Below, piece by piece: positions 30,565 to 44,090 of a DNA stretch of 64,000 nt. Source of the stretch: Anaeramoeba flamelloides (Eukaryota; Metamonada; Anaeramoebidae). The first letter of the stretch is position 1. Every line of letters starts with the position of its first letter. The notes beneath the pieces were generated by a model, which did not search any database, was not told where the DNA came from, and was given only the letters and a program-made list of their open reading frames with translations. Where the stretch lies: positions 1,798,001-1,862,000 of the forward strand of contig JANTQA010000023.1 in NCBI GenBank assembly GCA_027625915.1, written 5' to 3'. A program made the translations under genes and the position numbers.

Positions 30565-30816
30565 CTGTTATTTTCCAATTAATAAATGATAATTTTTATT
30601 TCAATTTCCAAAATGAATATTTTTATTACCACTACAATCAAATTAGCATAGTAAAATTTTTTTCGCAGAGTTACTAAAAGAAGGTTTTATTATTGTCTGA
30701 AAAAATCATTTCTAAATGATGTTGTAAAGATCTTTGGATTTTCTTCAACTTATAAATTTGAAATATATTTGGGGATATGAACTCAAAATTGTCATTTTTT
30801 ACTTGAAAAATAATAG
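30565..30816 (+). mobile_element. Family B TIR element (copy B1, 252 bp)
   Basis: The left end CTGTTATTTTCCAATTAATA, with TA at 30563-30564, and the right end ACTTGAAAAATAATAG, then TA, form the termini. The interior GTTGTAAAGATCTTTGGATT and CTTCAA.TTAT matches B2 and, inverted, B3 in the CLASP intron. Confidence 0.75.
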
Positions 30817-31688
30817 TATTGCAATGGTTTAAACAATTTAAAAAAATAAAATTTAGGAATCGAATAATAGGACAATTATAAAGAAGCAAATAATAATTTA
30901 TATTTGAATATTTTGGAGAATACCCCTACTAAAAAAATCTTAAATGGATAAGTTATTTTGATTTAATCATTTTTTTTTTTTGTTTTTAGAGATGCTTTTT
31001 TGGTGACAAATCCTTTATTAGGAAAAAAAAAATATTTTTTCAAAAAATAATTTACTTAAAGTTCTGATCTACAATCAAAAATATATTGTAAGGACTAGTT
31101 GATCTATAAAATGTGTTTTTTTATTGAAAATTCCTTCTTTTATATCAAAAATAACTTTGATTGCAGAAATCTGTAATTTTTTCAAATCAAAACCATAATT
31201 ATTAAATTACACTGTAAGATATTTCGAACCAAAATAATTGGAACAAACATGTATAAAAAATTTTTTTTAATTAAAAATAATTTGTTACATATGTAATTTA
31301 ATTTTTAATTTTCATTTTGTTCATAATTTTTTTTCAAAAAAATCTTTAACTAATAATTCTATTGTGAATTCTAATTTATTTTAAGGTTTTTATTATTTTT
31401 TCTGTGTATATTCAGGTAAATAATACACTGATTTCAAAAAAAAAAAAAAGAAGAAGGATACAGGGCTAATTATATAGTTAATAATCAATTGATATTAAAC
31501 TCCATTTCAAAATCATTGACCGAATAAAAATCAAATTTTAAAGAAAAATATTTTTAATAATTGAAGTTATCTATTATAATATAAAAATTTCGATTTTAAT
31601 ATTCAGTTCTATACTCAAGAGATATTTATTTTTTGTCTAAAAATAAAAGAAAAAAAATAAATAAAATAGTTAAAAAAAATTGGGAAAT

Positions 31689-31860
31689 TTATTTTGAAAG
31701 AAGCATTACATAAAAAATAGAAAATTTAAAAAATTCGTAAAACCCATTTATTGATTCTCCTTCCATTTGAATAACTGAATCTAATCTTTTTTTCTTATTT
31801 AAAACCAATTTTTTCATTAATTCGTCTGTTACTTCTTGCCAATTTTTCATTTTCATTTTC
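31689..31860 (-). CDS. Weak candidate coding fragment
   Basis: A minus-strand frame containing MKMKNWQEVTDELMKKLVLN and KKKRLDSVIQMEGESINGFY, then a hydrophobic end and TAA. The composition is protein-like rather than homopolymeric. It may be an exon of the same small gene as 32249-32434, which lies upstream on the same strand, but no splice pair is compelling. Family unknown. Confidence 0.25.
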
Positions 31861-32248
31861 CATTTTAACAAAACATTGTCGAAAAAATAAAAAAGAGAAA
31901 AAATGATTTATTTGCAAACTTTTCATTGTGAGGGGAAAAACTTCAAAAAGGTATAAAAAGAAATTCAAAATTCAAGTGTAACATGGACCATTTATTATGA
32001 AATTTATTTTATTTCGCTTCATCTTTTGAGAAAAAAAAAACAATCAAACTTGAGAGAAATTTTACAAAAAATAATTAAGCTGTTCATTCTAAATTATAAA
32101 CTCAAAATATAAAAATGATTTAATATGTTGCAGAGTTTTTATTTTTCCTTTTATCCTTTCTAACGTTTTTTTGGAAAGCTAAATAAATAATTATAATCTA
32201 TTTATTGTTGGGCAGATAGTCCATAAAACACAACTCAAGGGTTCCGTG

Positions 32249-32434
32249 TTATGATTTTTTTTTTCTCTCTTTGGTTGTTACTAAAGTTTTTTCTTTTATA
32301 AATATATTCTGAAAAAAATTAATGAATTGAACTTTTTTTTCGATTAAGGAAACTAAATATACTTTACAAGATATAACATGATCTAAAAAGTACCAGTCAG
32401 TTAATTTATCATGGAAAGACTGAAATTTACTCAT
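32249..32434 (-). CDS. Weak candidate small gene or first exon
   Basis: An ATG-initiated frame of 61 codons (MSKFQSFHDKLTDWYFLDHV...). A GTATAT donor-like site follows the codons for ISCK, so it could be a first exon. No family was recognised. Chance cannot be excluded at this AT content. Confidence 0.22.
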   Translation of the reverse strand: MSKFQSFHDKLTDWYFLDHVISCKVYLVSLIEKKVQFINFFQNIFIKEKTLVTTKERKKKS

Positions 32435-33576
32435 CGTAATAATAAGTTGCTTCTTTTAATTAAAAGTTCTTTTCATGTATATATACGTGAAACTTTATTA
32501 ATTAAAATAAGTTGTCATTTGGGAAAAAATTTCCAACGGAAAAATAATTAAACTCAATTTTTATCGTGAGAAATGACTAAAACAAATATTTAAAATCACT
32601 TAAAGAAAATCTAATTAACTTCAAAGAAAAATCTATTACATTAATATGAATCAAATAAACCATTACGATTTAAATCCGCGTTATTATCAAAATAGGAGAA
32701 GTTGTTTTATTGATCTCAAAAATAGTCAATTTTTTCGAAAAAATTTTTAATACTTTACCAATCAAAGAAAAATAATCTACCAAAAGGCAGTATTTGGAAA
32801 ACTGTTGATATTGTATTATATCCACTAGTATGTATTAAATCTTTTTTTTCTTTTTTTAATAAATCCTGTTTTTCTTTTCAACAGGTTATCTTATAAAAAT
32901 TGTGTTCATTTTTTTTTTTACAAGTAATAAAATCTTTTTATGATGATATAAATTAAAATTGACATTCAAATAACAGTTTATTTAGGTTTGTAAAAAAAGT
33001 GACATAAAAATAAAACATACACTTGTTATATTTCTGTAAGGAGTTGATTATTCTAATATTATATTGAGAAAAATACAAAAAATGTAAAAAAACAATAACA
33101 AAAGTTTCCATTGTTCACAACAGGAAAATTATTGGATAATTTCTTTTATTTAAAATCAAATCCTTTTTATTATTCAACGTTTTTTTATGAGGATCAGTTA
33201 GAAACCAGCATAAAATACATTAAAGTAAGATATTTGTAGAGCACTTATTTAATTCTTTGAATACACAAGTAGATCTACCTATTTCAATAAAAAATAGAGT
33301 TTTAATAGGTTTACTATCAATTTGGATAATACCCTTTTTTATTTTAATTTTTTGGTTGATTTGGTATTGTTATCTACCAGTGTAATTTAACTAATCATCA
33401 TTCTAATAATTGTTTAGTTTTTAATTTCCAGCGTTTGATTCTTAATATAAAAGAAATTATTTAACTTGGAAAATACAATTTTCAATGTATTAACAATTAA
33501 GAATGATTTCCATACTTATTTTAATAACAGGTTTTTTTTTTTTTTTGAATCAGCTTCGGGTCATTTCTTATCAGAT

Positions 33577-33660
33577 TAAACTGTCACTAAATCTTAATAA
33601 AAACTTTCATATCTTTTTATGTTACTTCGTAAGCTACCATGGGGTAACTAATCAGTTGAA
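33577..33660 (+). repeat. Interspersed repeat H, copy 2
   Basis: AAACTGTCACTAAATCTTAA and following words align with 11411-11500. It lies directly outside the left arm of the 1-kb palindrome. Confidence 0.5.
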
Positions 33661-34724
33661 ATAATTTTTCTCCCAATATTAAAAATTAGTACATTCAAAC
33701 AATATTGGCTTACTCTAGAGATAAAAGAATCAAATAAACATTGTGATAACAATACTTGTACCTGGAATGGGGTTCTTAAAATAATTTTTAAATTAGTATT
33801 ATGAAGATTTCGAAAGAATAAAAATGTAATTTTTTGACAAAAAAATGAGAAAAAGATTTTTTTTGTATTTTGATTAAGAAATCATTTTATCTCAGAAATT
33901 TTATAAATATGACCAAATTTTTGAAACCAAAGTATTTAATACTATTGAGACATTTTGATTAATCAAAGATCTAACCTCAAAATACAATAAGAATCTGAAC
34001 AAAGTTGTATAAGTGTCTTCCTATCTTCAAATACCCAAGTCTGAAAAAAAAAAACACAAAGTTAAATCGGGTTATGGGTTAAAGTTAGTCAACAAGAATG
34101 TTTTACACCAAAGTACATTTAAAAAGAATATTTTAAATTTAAAAAATTGATTTGTTTTCTCACAAAATGTATTTGTGAACAATAAAAGATTGTTTTGATC
34201 AGAACTTGTCTCACAAAAAAATTAAATTAATAATTTTTTACAAGTTGAAATACAATGATGTAAATACCCCTTATTGGCAACCTTTAAACCATTACCCGAT
34301 TTAACTTTGTGTTTTTTTTTTTCAGACTTGGGTATTTGAAGATAGGTAGACGTATATATATATTCTTGGTTCAGATTGAAATTGACTTTAAATGTTAGAT
34401 CTTTGATTAATCAAAATGGCTCAATAATACTAAGTGCTTTTGTTTCAAAAATTTGGTCATATTTATAAAATTTCTGAGATTAAATGATTTCTTAATCAAA
34501 ATACAAAAAATGTTAATTTTCTCATTTTTTTGTCAAAAAATTACCTTTTTAATCTTTCAATATCTTCATAATACTTTTTTAAAATTTATTTTAAGAACCC
34601 TATTTCTTGTTTATATATTGCTGTAATCCCAGTGATTGGTTTCTTTGATTTCTACAGTTAGTCAATATTTTTTGAATGTGTTAAATTTTAGGAATGGGTT
34701 AAAAAAAAAACACGGGTTATTTCC
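33658..34724. repeat. Large imperfect palindrome (about 1.07 kb, arms about 430 bp)
   Basis: The left arm runs from about 33658 to 34100 and the right arm from about 34265 to 34724, enclosing about 160 bp. Matching pairs include GATTAATCAAAGATCTAAC with GTTAGATCTTTGATTAATC, CTATCTTCAAATACCCAAGT with ACTTGGGTATTTGAAGATAG, AATATGACCAAATTTTTGAA with TTCAAAAATTTGGTCATATT, and GGGTTCTTAAAATAA with TTATTTTAAGAACCC. There is no coding capacity. It fits a foldback-type element or an inverted duplication. Confidence 0.85.
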
Positions 34725-35293
34725 ACCACTATAGATAAAAGTTTGATATTTTATAGTACAATTGAATGGTGTCAAAAACAAAAGAGTTTGGGTCAGAATT
34801 TTACTGTATTGGTGATGTTCTCAAAATCTAAGTGTTTTTATTTGAAGGATTAAGTAACAGCCTTCAAATAAAATATAATTAACAGAAACTTCAAATTCAC
34901 TAAATGGAACAATTAAAATCACTTTTTTCTCTTTTAAATTTCAAACGAACATTTAAAAGATTATTTGAGACTATTAGAAAGAACTTGTTATATTAAAAAC
35001 AGGAAAGCTGTGGATTATATAAGGTAGTAAGATCAATAAAATGATTCACAAAATCAAATAGTTAATCTCAAATTACCGTTAAATTTTTAAATCAACCAAA
35101 TATAAAAAAATCAATTTATGAAAAACCTTATTACTGAACTTGTAGGGTTATTTCTTTGGTGTTTCAAGAATAATTCCAAATCTTTTGAATAATTTTTTAT
35201 TTTTTTTCATTTAAACCCAAATAAAAATTTGTTTTTTCAAATAACACCTTTGTTTTTAAACAAATAGAAGACAAAGAAAAACAAATCCATAAA

Positions 35294-38200
35294 ATGAATT
35301 TTGAACAAATCGTTAAACAATTAAAATCCAAAGGTAACTTTTTAGGTCAATTTTTGATTTCTTTTTTTTTTGTTATGATCTTAATTGAAGATCCAATGAA
35401 CAACAGTTCCTCAAAACATTAACTTCACGAATACAACAAATACATCTAACCCCAAACTTTTCAACAAAACCCAAAATCAAACTTACAATTAATAGAAATA
35501 AAAAATAAAAAAGTAGGTTATAATTCCATTCATAAATATTTAAGTGAGAAAGAATTAGAAACCAGCTTTAACAAAAGGCAAATCTTGACCTTTGTGGGGA
35601 TTTTCTTAAAGGACTTACAGGAATTAAATTACAAAAAAACACCAAAATTGATTGAAATTAGTCTCCAAAATCTCTTAGAATTAATGATAAATTGCCCAAA
35701 CAATTTTTCAAAATATCACCAAAAAATTCTTTATTCCATCGAGGTGATGTCAAAATCATTGAATAACCAAAACACCATTCAGGACAAAGAAAGTAATAAC
35801 AAAATAACAACTCTAACGATTGCTCTTTTGTTTCAAATTACAAAGAAACAAGGATGGAAAAAATTTTTTAAATGTGTTCAGCATTGGCTTGAATCGGATT
35901 CGGTGTGGTTGAAAATTTCCCTTTTATCTTTCTTTTATCAAAATTTATTTCAGTGTTTATCAAAGTACCCTGTTACAGAAATGGTTCCATATTATTCCAA
36001 ATTAATTCAAAATAAATCTGACACAGTTAAACAATTAGCAATTACCACACTACGGGAAATGTATAGGTATCTATTTGCCCCAATTTATTTCATTTTTTAT
36101 CTTTTTCTCTTTTTCTCTTTTTACTGATTTATTTATCATTTTGTAAATTTTTTGATCATCTTCCAAATCTCAAATGATGATCTTTTATTTAACCTAGCCT
36201 TTTTGGCCAACCATTTGAAGAATTGGTACACGAACTCGTTGAGTCAACCCTTTCAGAGAAAATTTCCAAATTATTCCAATCAGAGCTTTTGGTTTCTATC
36301 GAAAACAGAATCAAACTCAAAGTCGAATTTCATCGAAGATCAGCAAAAAATTCCTCCCAACAAAAGAAACCAAACAAGATCAAAAGAAGCCAAAGTGTGA
36401 ATAGGTGCTTTAATTCAAACAAAATTTTTCAACAGACCAAATTGAAACCAACAAGATCCTTCCAAACAAAAAAACCACTCTTGTCACATAATTGGAAGAA
36501 TCAAAGTGATAAAATTGAAGCACTAATTGTATGTTTTTTTTTTTTTGTTTCTTTTACTTTGGACAACTGTTTTTGTTATTGTGGTTCGCTGTTTTTGCTT
36601 TGTGTCAAAAACAATAAAATCACTTTTTGATGATAAATTCAAAAATTTATAATTCTTTTTCTCTTTGTTGTTAATTGCTGTTAAATTCAAAAAAGTTTAA
36701 TTTACTGTTATTTTCCTATTAATAAATGAAAATTTTTATAACAATTTCCAAAATGAATATTAATTATTACTGCTACAATCCAATTAGAAAAGAAAAAATT
36801 TTGTCTTTAGGGTTCAAGAAGGAAGTTTCATTTGTTGCCTAAAAATATCATTTCGAAACAAGGTTGTAAAGATCTTTGGATTTTTCTTCAATTTATGAAC
36901 TAGAAAAATATTTTTGGAATGTGAACTAAAAATTTTCATTTATTAATAGGAAATAAGAGTAATTAAAATTTTAATATCTCAAAGTTAAAAAGGAAGCAAA
37001 ATGAAATCGCTAAAATTCTCATTTCTAATTGACTTGACTAGGATCTTTGGTGTTTTTTCAACACACATTTTTAAAATATCAAGAAATTTCAATAAGTGTA
37101 AAATTTTTCAGTTCATTTTTCAAATTATTTTACTCAGTTCTAACTAAAGAAAGATTTTATTAGTTTAAATGCAAAAGAAACTTTGTAAAATTAGTTGATC
37201 TTCAAAAATGCACTCTGTAATAAACTGTTTTAAAAGTAGAGTTATAAGATTATCAAAAAAGGAAAATTGAACTTCAACTATTTTGTACATTTTTTTTTAT
37301 ATTTATCATTACTTTGGAGATTGAAAAAAAAATTTTCATTTCAATAATTGGAAAATAACAGTATTTGGCTTTTTCAAATGGAAAGAAAAAAAAAATTTCA
37401 AGTATTGCTCAAACGGTTTAACTTACACTCTTTTAAGCAACCCTAGTAACACTTTTGAAAACTTTTGAGACCAACTTTTTTAAAATGGACCAACTCTTAA
37501 TTTGATTTTTCAAATGCATAAAAAATTTCACAGGATCATCTGATCTTCTTTTTGCTTACCACACCAAGATATCACTTTCCAAAGAAATAAAGAATTGTTT
37601 TGGTTATCCCATTTTGATTTTCAAGAATGAACAGAAAATGCGATCATTGATCTTAATGAGACAATTTATAGCGAAAAATATTTAAATAAAAAGAAAAAGA
37701 GAGATGAAAGAATCTCATTTATTTAAAAATTAAGGATGAGGCCATCTAATTAATTTGAAATATGCTATACAAATACCAGATCGCAATCGCTTAATTTAAA
37801 TAATTAATGTTCAGTAGATGTGTCGTATAATACGGATTCATTTGGTACCACCACCCTTAAAATACCTATAAGTGGTGTGATTTCTCGTAATAAATTCGTT
37901 TCTTCAAAAATGCACCATAAAGATTTATATACTATTATTTTCCAATAAAAAAATGAAAATTTTTTGTTCACTTTCCAAAATATTTTTCTAGTTTATAAGA
38001 ATAATACGTTGAAGAAAATCCAAAGATCATTACAACCTTGTTTAAAAATGATATTTCTAGACCATAAATTAAACTTTCTTACTTAACTCTAAGACAAAAT
38101 TTTTACTCTACTAATTGGATTGTAGCAGTAATAATTAATATTCATTTTAGAACGTGAAATTAAAATTTTCATTTATTAATTGGAAAATAACAGTAGAGCT

Positions 38201-41200
38201 TCAAAAAGTGGGTCAATGAAAAGAAAATTAGAGACCTTTTAAATCTCTCAAAAGTGGTAAAAATTTTTTACTCAAAAATCTTTTTCATTTCAAAAGTCAA
38301 ATACTAAAATCACTAAAAACTTTATTATCATCAATTGACAAAATTTTCGATCACTATTTAAAATATTATTTATTGATAATAAAGATAAATTACAAAACAT
38401 AAAATATCTTTCTTTCATTAAAATTTCAATTTTAATACCAAAAAAACCAATTATTTTAAAATTTCTAAAAATACAAAAAAAAAAAAATCCACATATTAAA
38501 ATAGCCCAAAAACGAAAAGCATTTGGAAGAAGAATTAAAAAAAAATATCTATAATTTGAAAAACAACAAAGGAGAAGATTGGGAGCCCAGAATCAAAGCC
38601 ATGGTTAAATTGCAATCGTTGCTGAATGGCGGGGCAACAAAGTATCCGATTTTTTACAAATACATCCAAGACTACCTTTATCCGTTCATGGGGCAATTAA
38701 AAGATTTAAGAAGCCAAATCAACAAGCAAATTTGTTTTCTATTGGTACACTTATCAAGAGAAATGGGTAATAAATTTGCGTCCTTTTTCATTTTGTTATT
38801 TGAAGATCTTTTGGCCTTAGCCGATAAAAAAATACAAGTGATGTCTGAAAGTGGTGACATTTGTATAAGATCGATCATTCAGCAATCCAGATCACCAAAG
38901 ATTATCCCCAAACTATTTCAAATCCTATCAAATACAAAAAGTTCAAATTTACAGGCGAGATTAACAGAATATTTATTATTAATGTTACAACTTTGGGATG
39001 CTTCTGACTTTGAAAAATATTTGGGAATAGTTGAAAAGTTTTTATTAAAATCTTTAGATGGTGCAGATCAAAAACAAAGAGAAGCAGCAAGAAATGCATA
39101 TTTGCATTTTTCCAATCTTTTCCCCCAGAATGCAACTGCTTTGTTTTCAAAATTGAATTCAAGCACTCAAAAATTACTAATCAAAGACAACAATTTTAAT
39201 GTAAGTCTAATCAATTTCTTGATTTTTTTTTTTTTTTTTTTTCTTTTTATTTTACTTACCATCCCTTCTTTAAAGATTTTGGAATTTGCGTCGATTATCC
39301 ATATAAATTGAAAACAGTTGGAAAATTATTTTTTCAAACTTTTTCTTTTATAACTCAACCAACCAATACAATTTCTACAAAATAAAGCTCCGCTAAATTC
39401 AGGGTTATTTGTGAAAAAAAAAAAAAAAAAATTTTAAAAATTGAAAAGCTCGAGTTTAATTAAAAGTAATTTTCTTTAAAATCAAAAAATGACAAAAAAA
39501 AAAAAATTATTGTAAAAATATCTATATTTTTGGTATTATAGTTAAGGATTAAGTGTTTTTCAAAACACTTTATCTATTAAAAAGAGAATTTTAATGTTGA
39601 ACGAATTTGTAACTTCTAATTCAAAGAGTGAATAAACATAACATATAAATACAACCATTAGAATTATTGTGAATATATATATATATATATATATATATGG
39701 TAAAAAATTGTTTATTTTTATTTTTATACCATTTGTACTGATTTCAATATAAAGATAGTTATTAAAAAAAAAGTTTTTTCAAAAAATTTCTACCAAACAA
39801 GCAGCAACCCCCAATTGAACAATTTTATTAAATCTAAATAAAAAAATTTTCAGAAAAATTTTTTCAAATGAATACAATAATAATTTATTTATTCTAAAAA
39901 GTCAATTATAAAATTAACTTTTTTGAAATTATTTATATAATATGTCTTATTATAAGGAGACGGTGTTTTTTTTTCACTGAAAAGTTTTTTTTTAATGATA
40001 ATAGACACCAAAATCCGATTAAAATACAATTTGATTCACTGTTTGAGTTCAATAAACTATTAGATTATTTATCTGAAAATTGAAAAAAAATAAAAATATT
40101 TTCATCATTTTATTATTTTTTAGTTTCAAAAATCAAAATAATTTCAGTACTCTGTAAAAAATTGAGTGTGGATTCGTTTTTTTTTTTTTTTTTTTTGTGA
40201 AATTTGAACAAATAAAGAAAAGGAATTTTATTTTTTTGGAAAAATTGAAATTCCATTTGAATTTTTTTCTTTAAAAAATACAACTCCTTTTTTTCTGTAC
40301 CAAGTTGAATACACATCACCAAAAAAAAAAAACATTTTTAAAACCAAAATTGAAATTAAACTATTTTAATGAGTTGAGAAAATAACTTTCTCTTTTTTAT
40401 TATTTTCTTCAATCAAAAAAAAAAAAAGATAAAATGTCATCACTACCAAAATATTCAAGTTATAAAAAGTTTTCTTTTAAGAGTATATTTGTAATATTTC
40501 AAGCCCACTTGGAAATAAATAATCTAAAAAAGTAAATTTCATTAACGAAAATGAGTATCAAAAACCTGATATCTATTAAAGATTTATTTATTTGAATACA
40601 ATTTCTTTTTACATAAAGATGACAATTAAATAGATTTTTTCCAGTCTTAAAATAAACAAAATAACGTTTTTATCTTTTGGAATTCAATATTTTTCAGATA
40701 GTTTTAAAAAAATTTTTCAAAAAAAAAAAAATAAAGACCTTTTATGTTAATTAAAATTTTAATATTTCAATACATTCATTCCTTTTCAATCCAAATTGGT
40801 TTTTAATAAATAGCTTATGATGAAAAAATAGATTACCCTAATTTGGTTAACCAAGTCAAATTAAAATTTATAGTATTATTCATAATTCAATTTCAAATTA
40901 ATATGTTTTTATTTATGTTTTCACTCCAAGTTAAAATCTCTTCATTTTATTATCTTTGGTATTTTTTTATTTATTTATGAACAGTTCTCATATATTTGTT
41001 AATATTCAAATAAGATTTAAAATTATTTTCGACTAACAATACCTAAAATTAGAAAAAATAACAAAGAATGAAAATTATAGCCAAATACATAAATTTGTAA
41101 ATTTCCAATACTAAAAATAAATATTAAAATTATACAATTTATAAAAAGAAAAATTTTACTTTAAAAAAAAAATAGCCACGCATACTCAAACCATCAAAAT

Positions 41201-44049
41201 ATGATAAACAATTAATCATCATTCCTATAAATAATAAATTTAAATATTTCAAATTTCATAAATAAATATTTTTAATTTTTTTTTGAAAAAACAAAAAACA
41301 GAAAACAGAAAACTCAAAAAACAAATCAATTAAATTACTTTTATTCTTTTCATTCCCCATATTATATCTAAAAACATATCTATTAATTATTTTTTCCAAA
41401 AAAAAAAAAAAAAAGATAACAATACCAACAATAGAACAAAATTCTAATTCAAGATCTCAATCTAATAGAACACCAATTTCTACTAGAAAAACAACAAGAT
41501 CTAAATCAAAAACAAGAACAAGTATTCGAAATAGGGCAACTCCAAGGATAAGGTCAAGTTCACAATCTAGATTTAAAAAGCGATCTAATATAACTCCGAT
41601 CAGAAATTCTGTATACCAAATAAAACAAACCTCAAAAAACAATTATTTCACACCAAATAATAAAGTTTCCACAAAAACAAAAAGATATTCAATTAACCAA
41701 TTACAAAAAAATTCTTTAACACCACAAAGCCAAGAATTCTTAACAAAAAAGCAATACTTCAAGCAAACAAAAAGTATGACCCCAATTGCAAACTTATCAA
41801 AAACCAATCTGAATATATGCAATAAAGAAGAAAAATTGATAGGAAGGAGAGTACGAACAAGAAGGAGAATCAATTTAAACTATTCTGTGGAATCTCCACT
41901 TTCAAGAAAATCCCATTCTAGGCCATCAAGTATCAGTATAACAAAGCCGATCATTTGCGGGGAAAAGGCAAACCACAAGCTTCAAAATATCATAAATCAA
42001 ACTCAAATTCTAAATAATAATGAAATCAAAAAGTCCACTCATAAAGTTCAAATTAATAATAACCTAAGGTCAAAAAAAAATTATAATAATTCACATGCCA
42101 AAGAAAATCTCTTAAATTTCAAAAAAAAAAAAATTAATTCCGTGAGATTAAATTATCAAAATAACCCTTACCTTATTATTAATTCATTGATCCTTTCAAT
42201 CGATAAAACAAAGGATATCTTAACCAAACAGAAATTGGTATATAATTTCAAGAGAAAAATTATTCTTGATATCAAAATTTTAAAATTTGAAGAAATTTTT
42301 AAAAATATTATGCAATTTCTATTTAATCAAATAAAATTAAATTCCCCAAAAATTATTAATTATTCATTAGATCTTTTAAAAATCTTAATTTTAAATGAGC
42401 AAGATCAATTCATCATTTACAAGGAAAAAACAATCAAATTATTGATTCGAAATTTACAATTGAACACAGAAATAACCTCAAAATCTTTGGAAATTTTAAA
42501 AATCATTCAAAGTTTATATCACGATCTGATAATTTTATTATTAAATTGCAATCATAAATTAAAAGAAAAAAATAAACTGTTTTGTTTACAGCTGATCTTA
42601 ACAAATTTAAAAAAAGAAAAAATTGTTTTTTTTAATAACAAACAAAACATCCTATTGATCTTAAAATCATTAATTCCAAATTTTGATGAAAACTTTGACC
42701 ATGTTATTCCCATGACCAGAAATATTATCAATTATTGCTCTGAAAAAAATTGTAATTTATTATTTCAACAAATAAATAATTTACCAAAATCATTGAAATT
42801 ATTAATATTGGACGATTTTAAAATCAACAGCCCTAAAATTTTTAATCAATATAATGGCTTTTTAAAAAAAGTTGAGATCAATAAAGAAAAATTCAACAAA
42901 AAAATAACAAAACAAACTCAGATTAATAAAATAATTAAAGAAAAAGAAACAGACAAAGAAAAAAAACACGAAAATGATCAAAAAAAAGAAAAAAAACATG
43001 AAAATGATCAAAAAAAAGAAAAAAACAGAAAAAGAAAAACGAGACAAAAAAAAATAAATAATTTATCTGGGGATGAAGGGAAAATGAATAGAAAAAGAAA
43101 AAGAAGAAAAAAAAGGAAAAAAAAACGAAATAATAATAAAAAAAAGAGAAGCAATAGTTTAACTTTTGAAAAGGATCAAACATTAAAAATGGAATCAATT
43201 AATCTTTTTAAATTTAACAATCAAAATAAATTAAAGAAAAAAAGGAAAAAAAAAAGTAAAGAAATTAATAATAAATCATTTCTTGAAAATTTACAACAAT
43301 CTTTTTCAAAATTTGATCAAAAAAATAATACCAAACAAATGCAACTTCATAAGCAAAAAAAAAAAAAAAACAAAAAAAAAAATATGAATAATAAGAAAAA
43401 TGATGAGATTCAAAATAAAAAAAAACTCGAGAAATGTAATCAAAAAAGTAAAAAAAAAAAACCCACAAGCAAACCAACAAACACCAATAACAAAACCAAT
43501 CTAACACCAAAAATACGGAAAAAAAAAAAACATTTGAAAACCAAAAAATGTTTAACCCCAAATCCAATTCAAAATAAAAATCAAAATACAAACAATAGAA
43601 AAAGAAAATTAGATACAAAATCAAACAATACAAAACTAACAAAAGAAAATAAATTACAAAATAAAAGAAACAAAATTAACCAAAATAAACACAAGAATAG
43701 GAATACAAATAATAAAAACACAAGGAATGTTAATAAAAACAAGAAAAGTATTGATCCAAAGAGTAAAGAAAGAAAGCTTAGTACACAACAACAACAAAAA
43801 AATGTTTCAAATGATGAAAAAATTATTTCTTCTGTTTTACAAAACAATATGGAATATCTTTCAAAATTAGTTGTAGAAAAACTTCAACCAATCATCACAA
43901 ATCAATTAAGCAATCAAAATAATCAAAGCATTGATAATACAATGATCAATTCAAATATACAAACTCAAATCAATCAATTATTCAATGCAAACAATATCAA
44001 TCAAATTGAAAATAAAGACTCAAAATTGAAAAAGATTAATCAGAATAAC

Positions 44050-44090
<41 letters not shown>

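Larger units (their letters stand above)
29949..35293. other. Intergenic region between the divergent PX and CLASP genes
   Basis: No confident gene. It contains family B copy B1 (30565-30816), two weak minus-strand reading frames (31689-31871, 32249-32434), repeat H copy 2 (33577-33660) and a 1-kb palindrome (33658-34724). The 30324-30677 open frame runs into B1 and looks like chance. Confidence 0.5.
36529..38519 (+). other. CLASP intron 3 (2.0 kb) carrying B and C elements
   Basis: GTATGT at 36529 and AAAAG ending at 38519 join exons 3 and 4 in phase 0. It contains two family B elements in opposite orientation (36705-36959 and 37932-38193) and a diverged family C copy between them, so the two B copies could fold onto each other in the transcript. 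Confidence 0.7.

Noticed and set aside
30324-30677. 117-codon open frame upstream of B1
   Set aside because: It begins with GTG, is dominated by Phe/Tyr/Asn, and ends inside a family B element.
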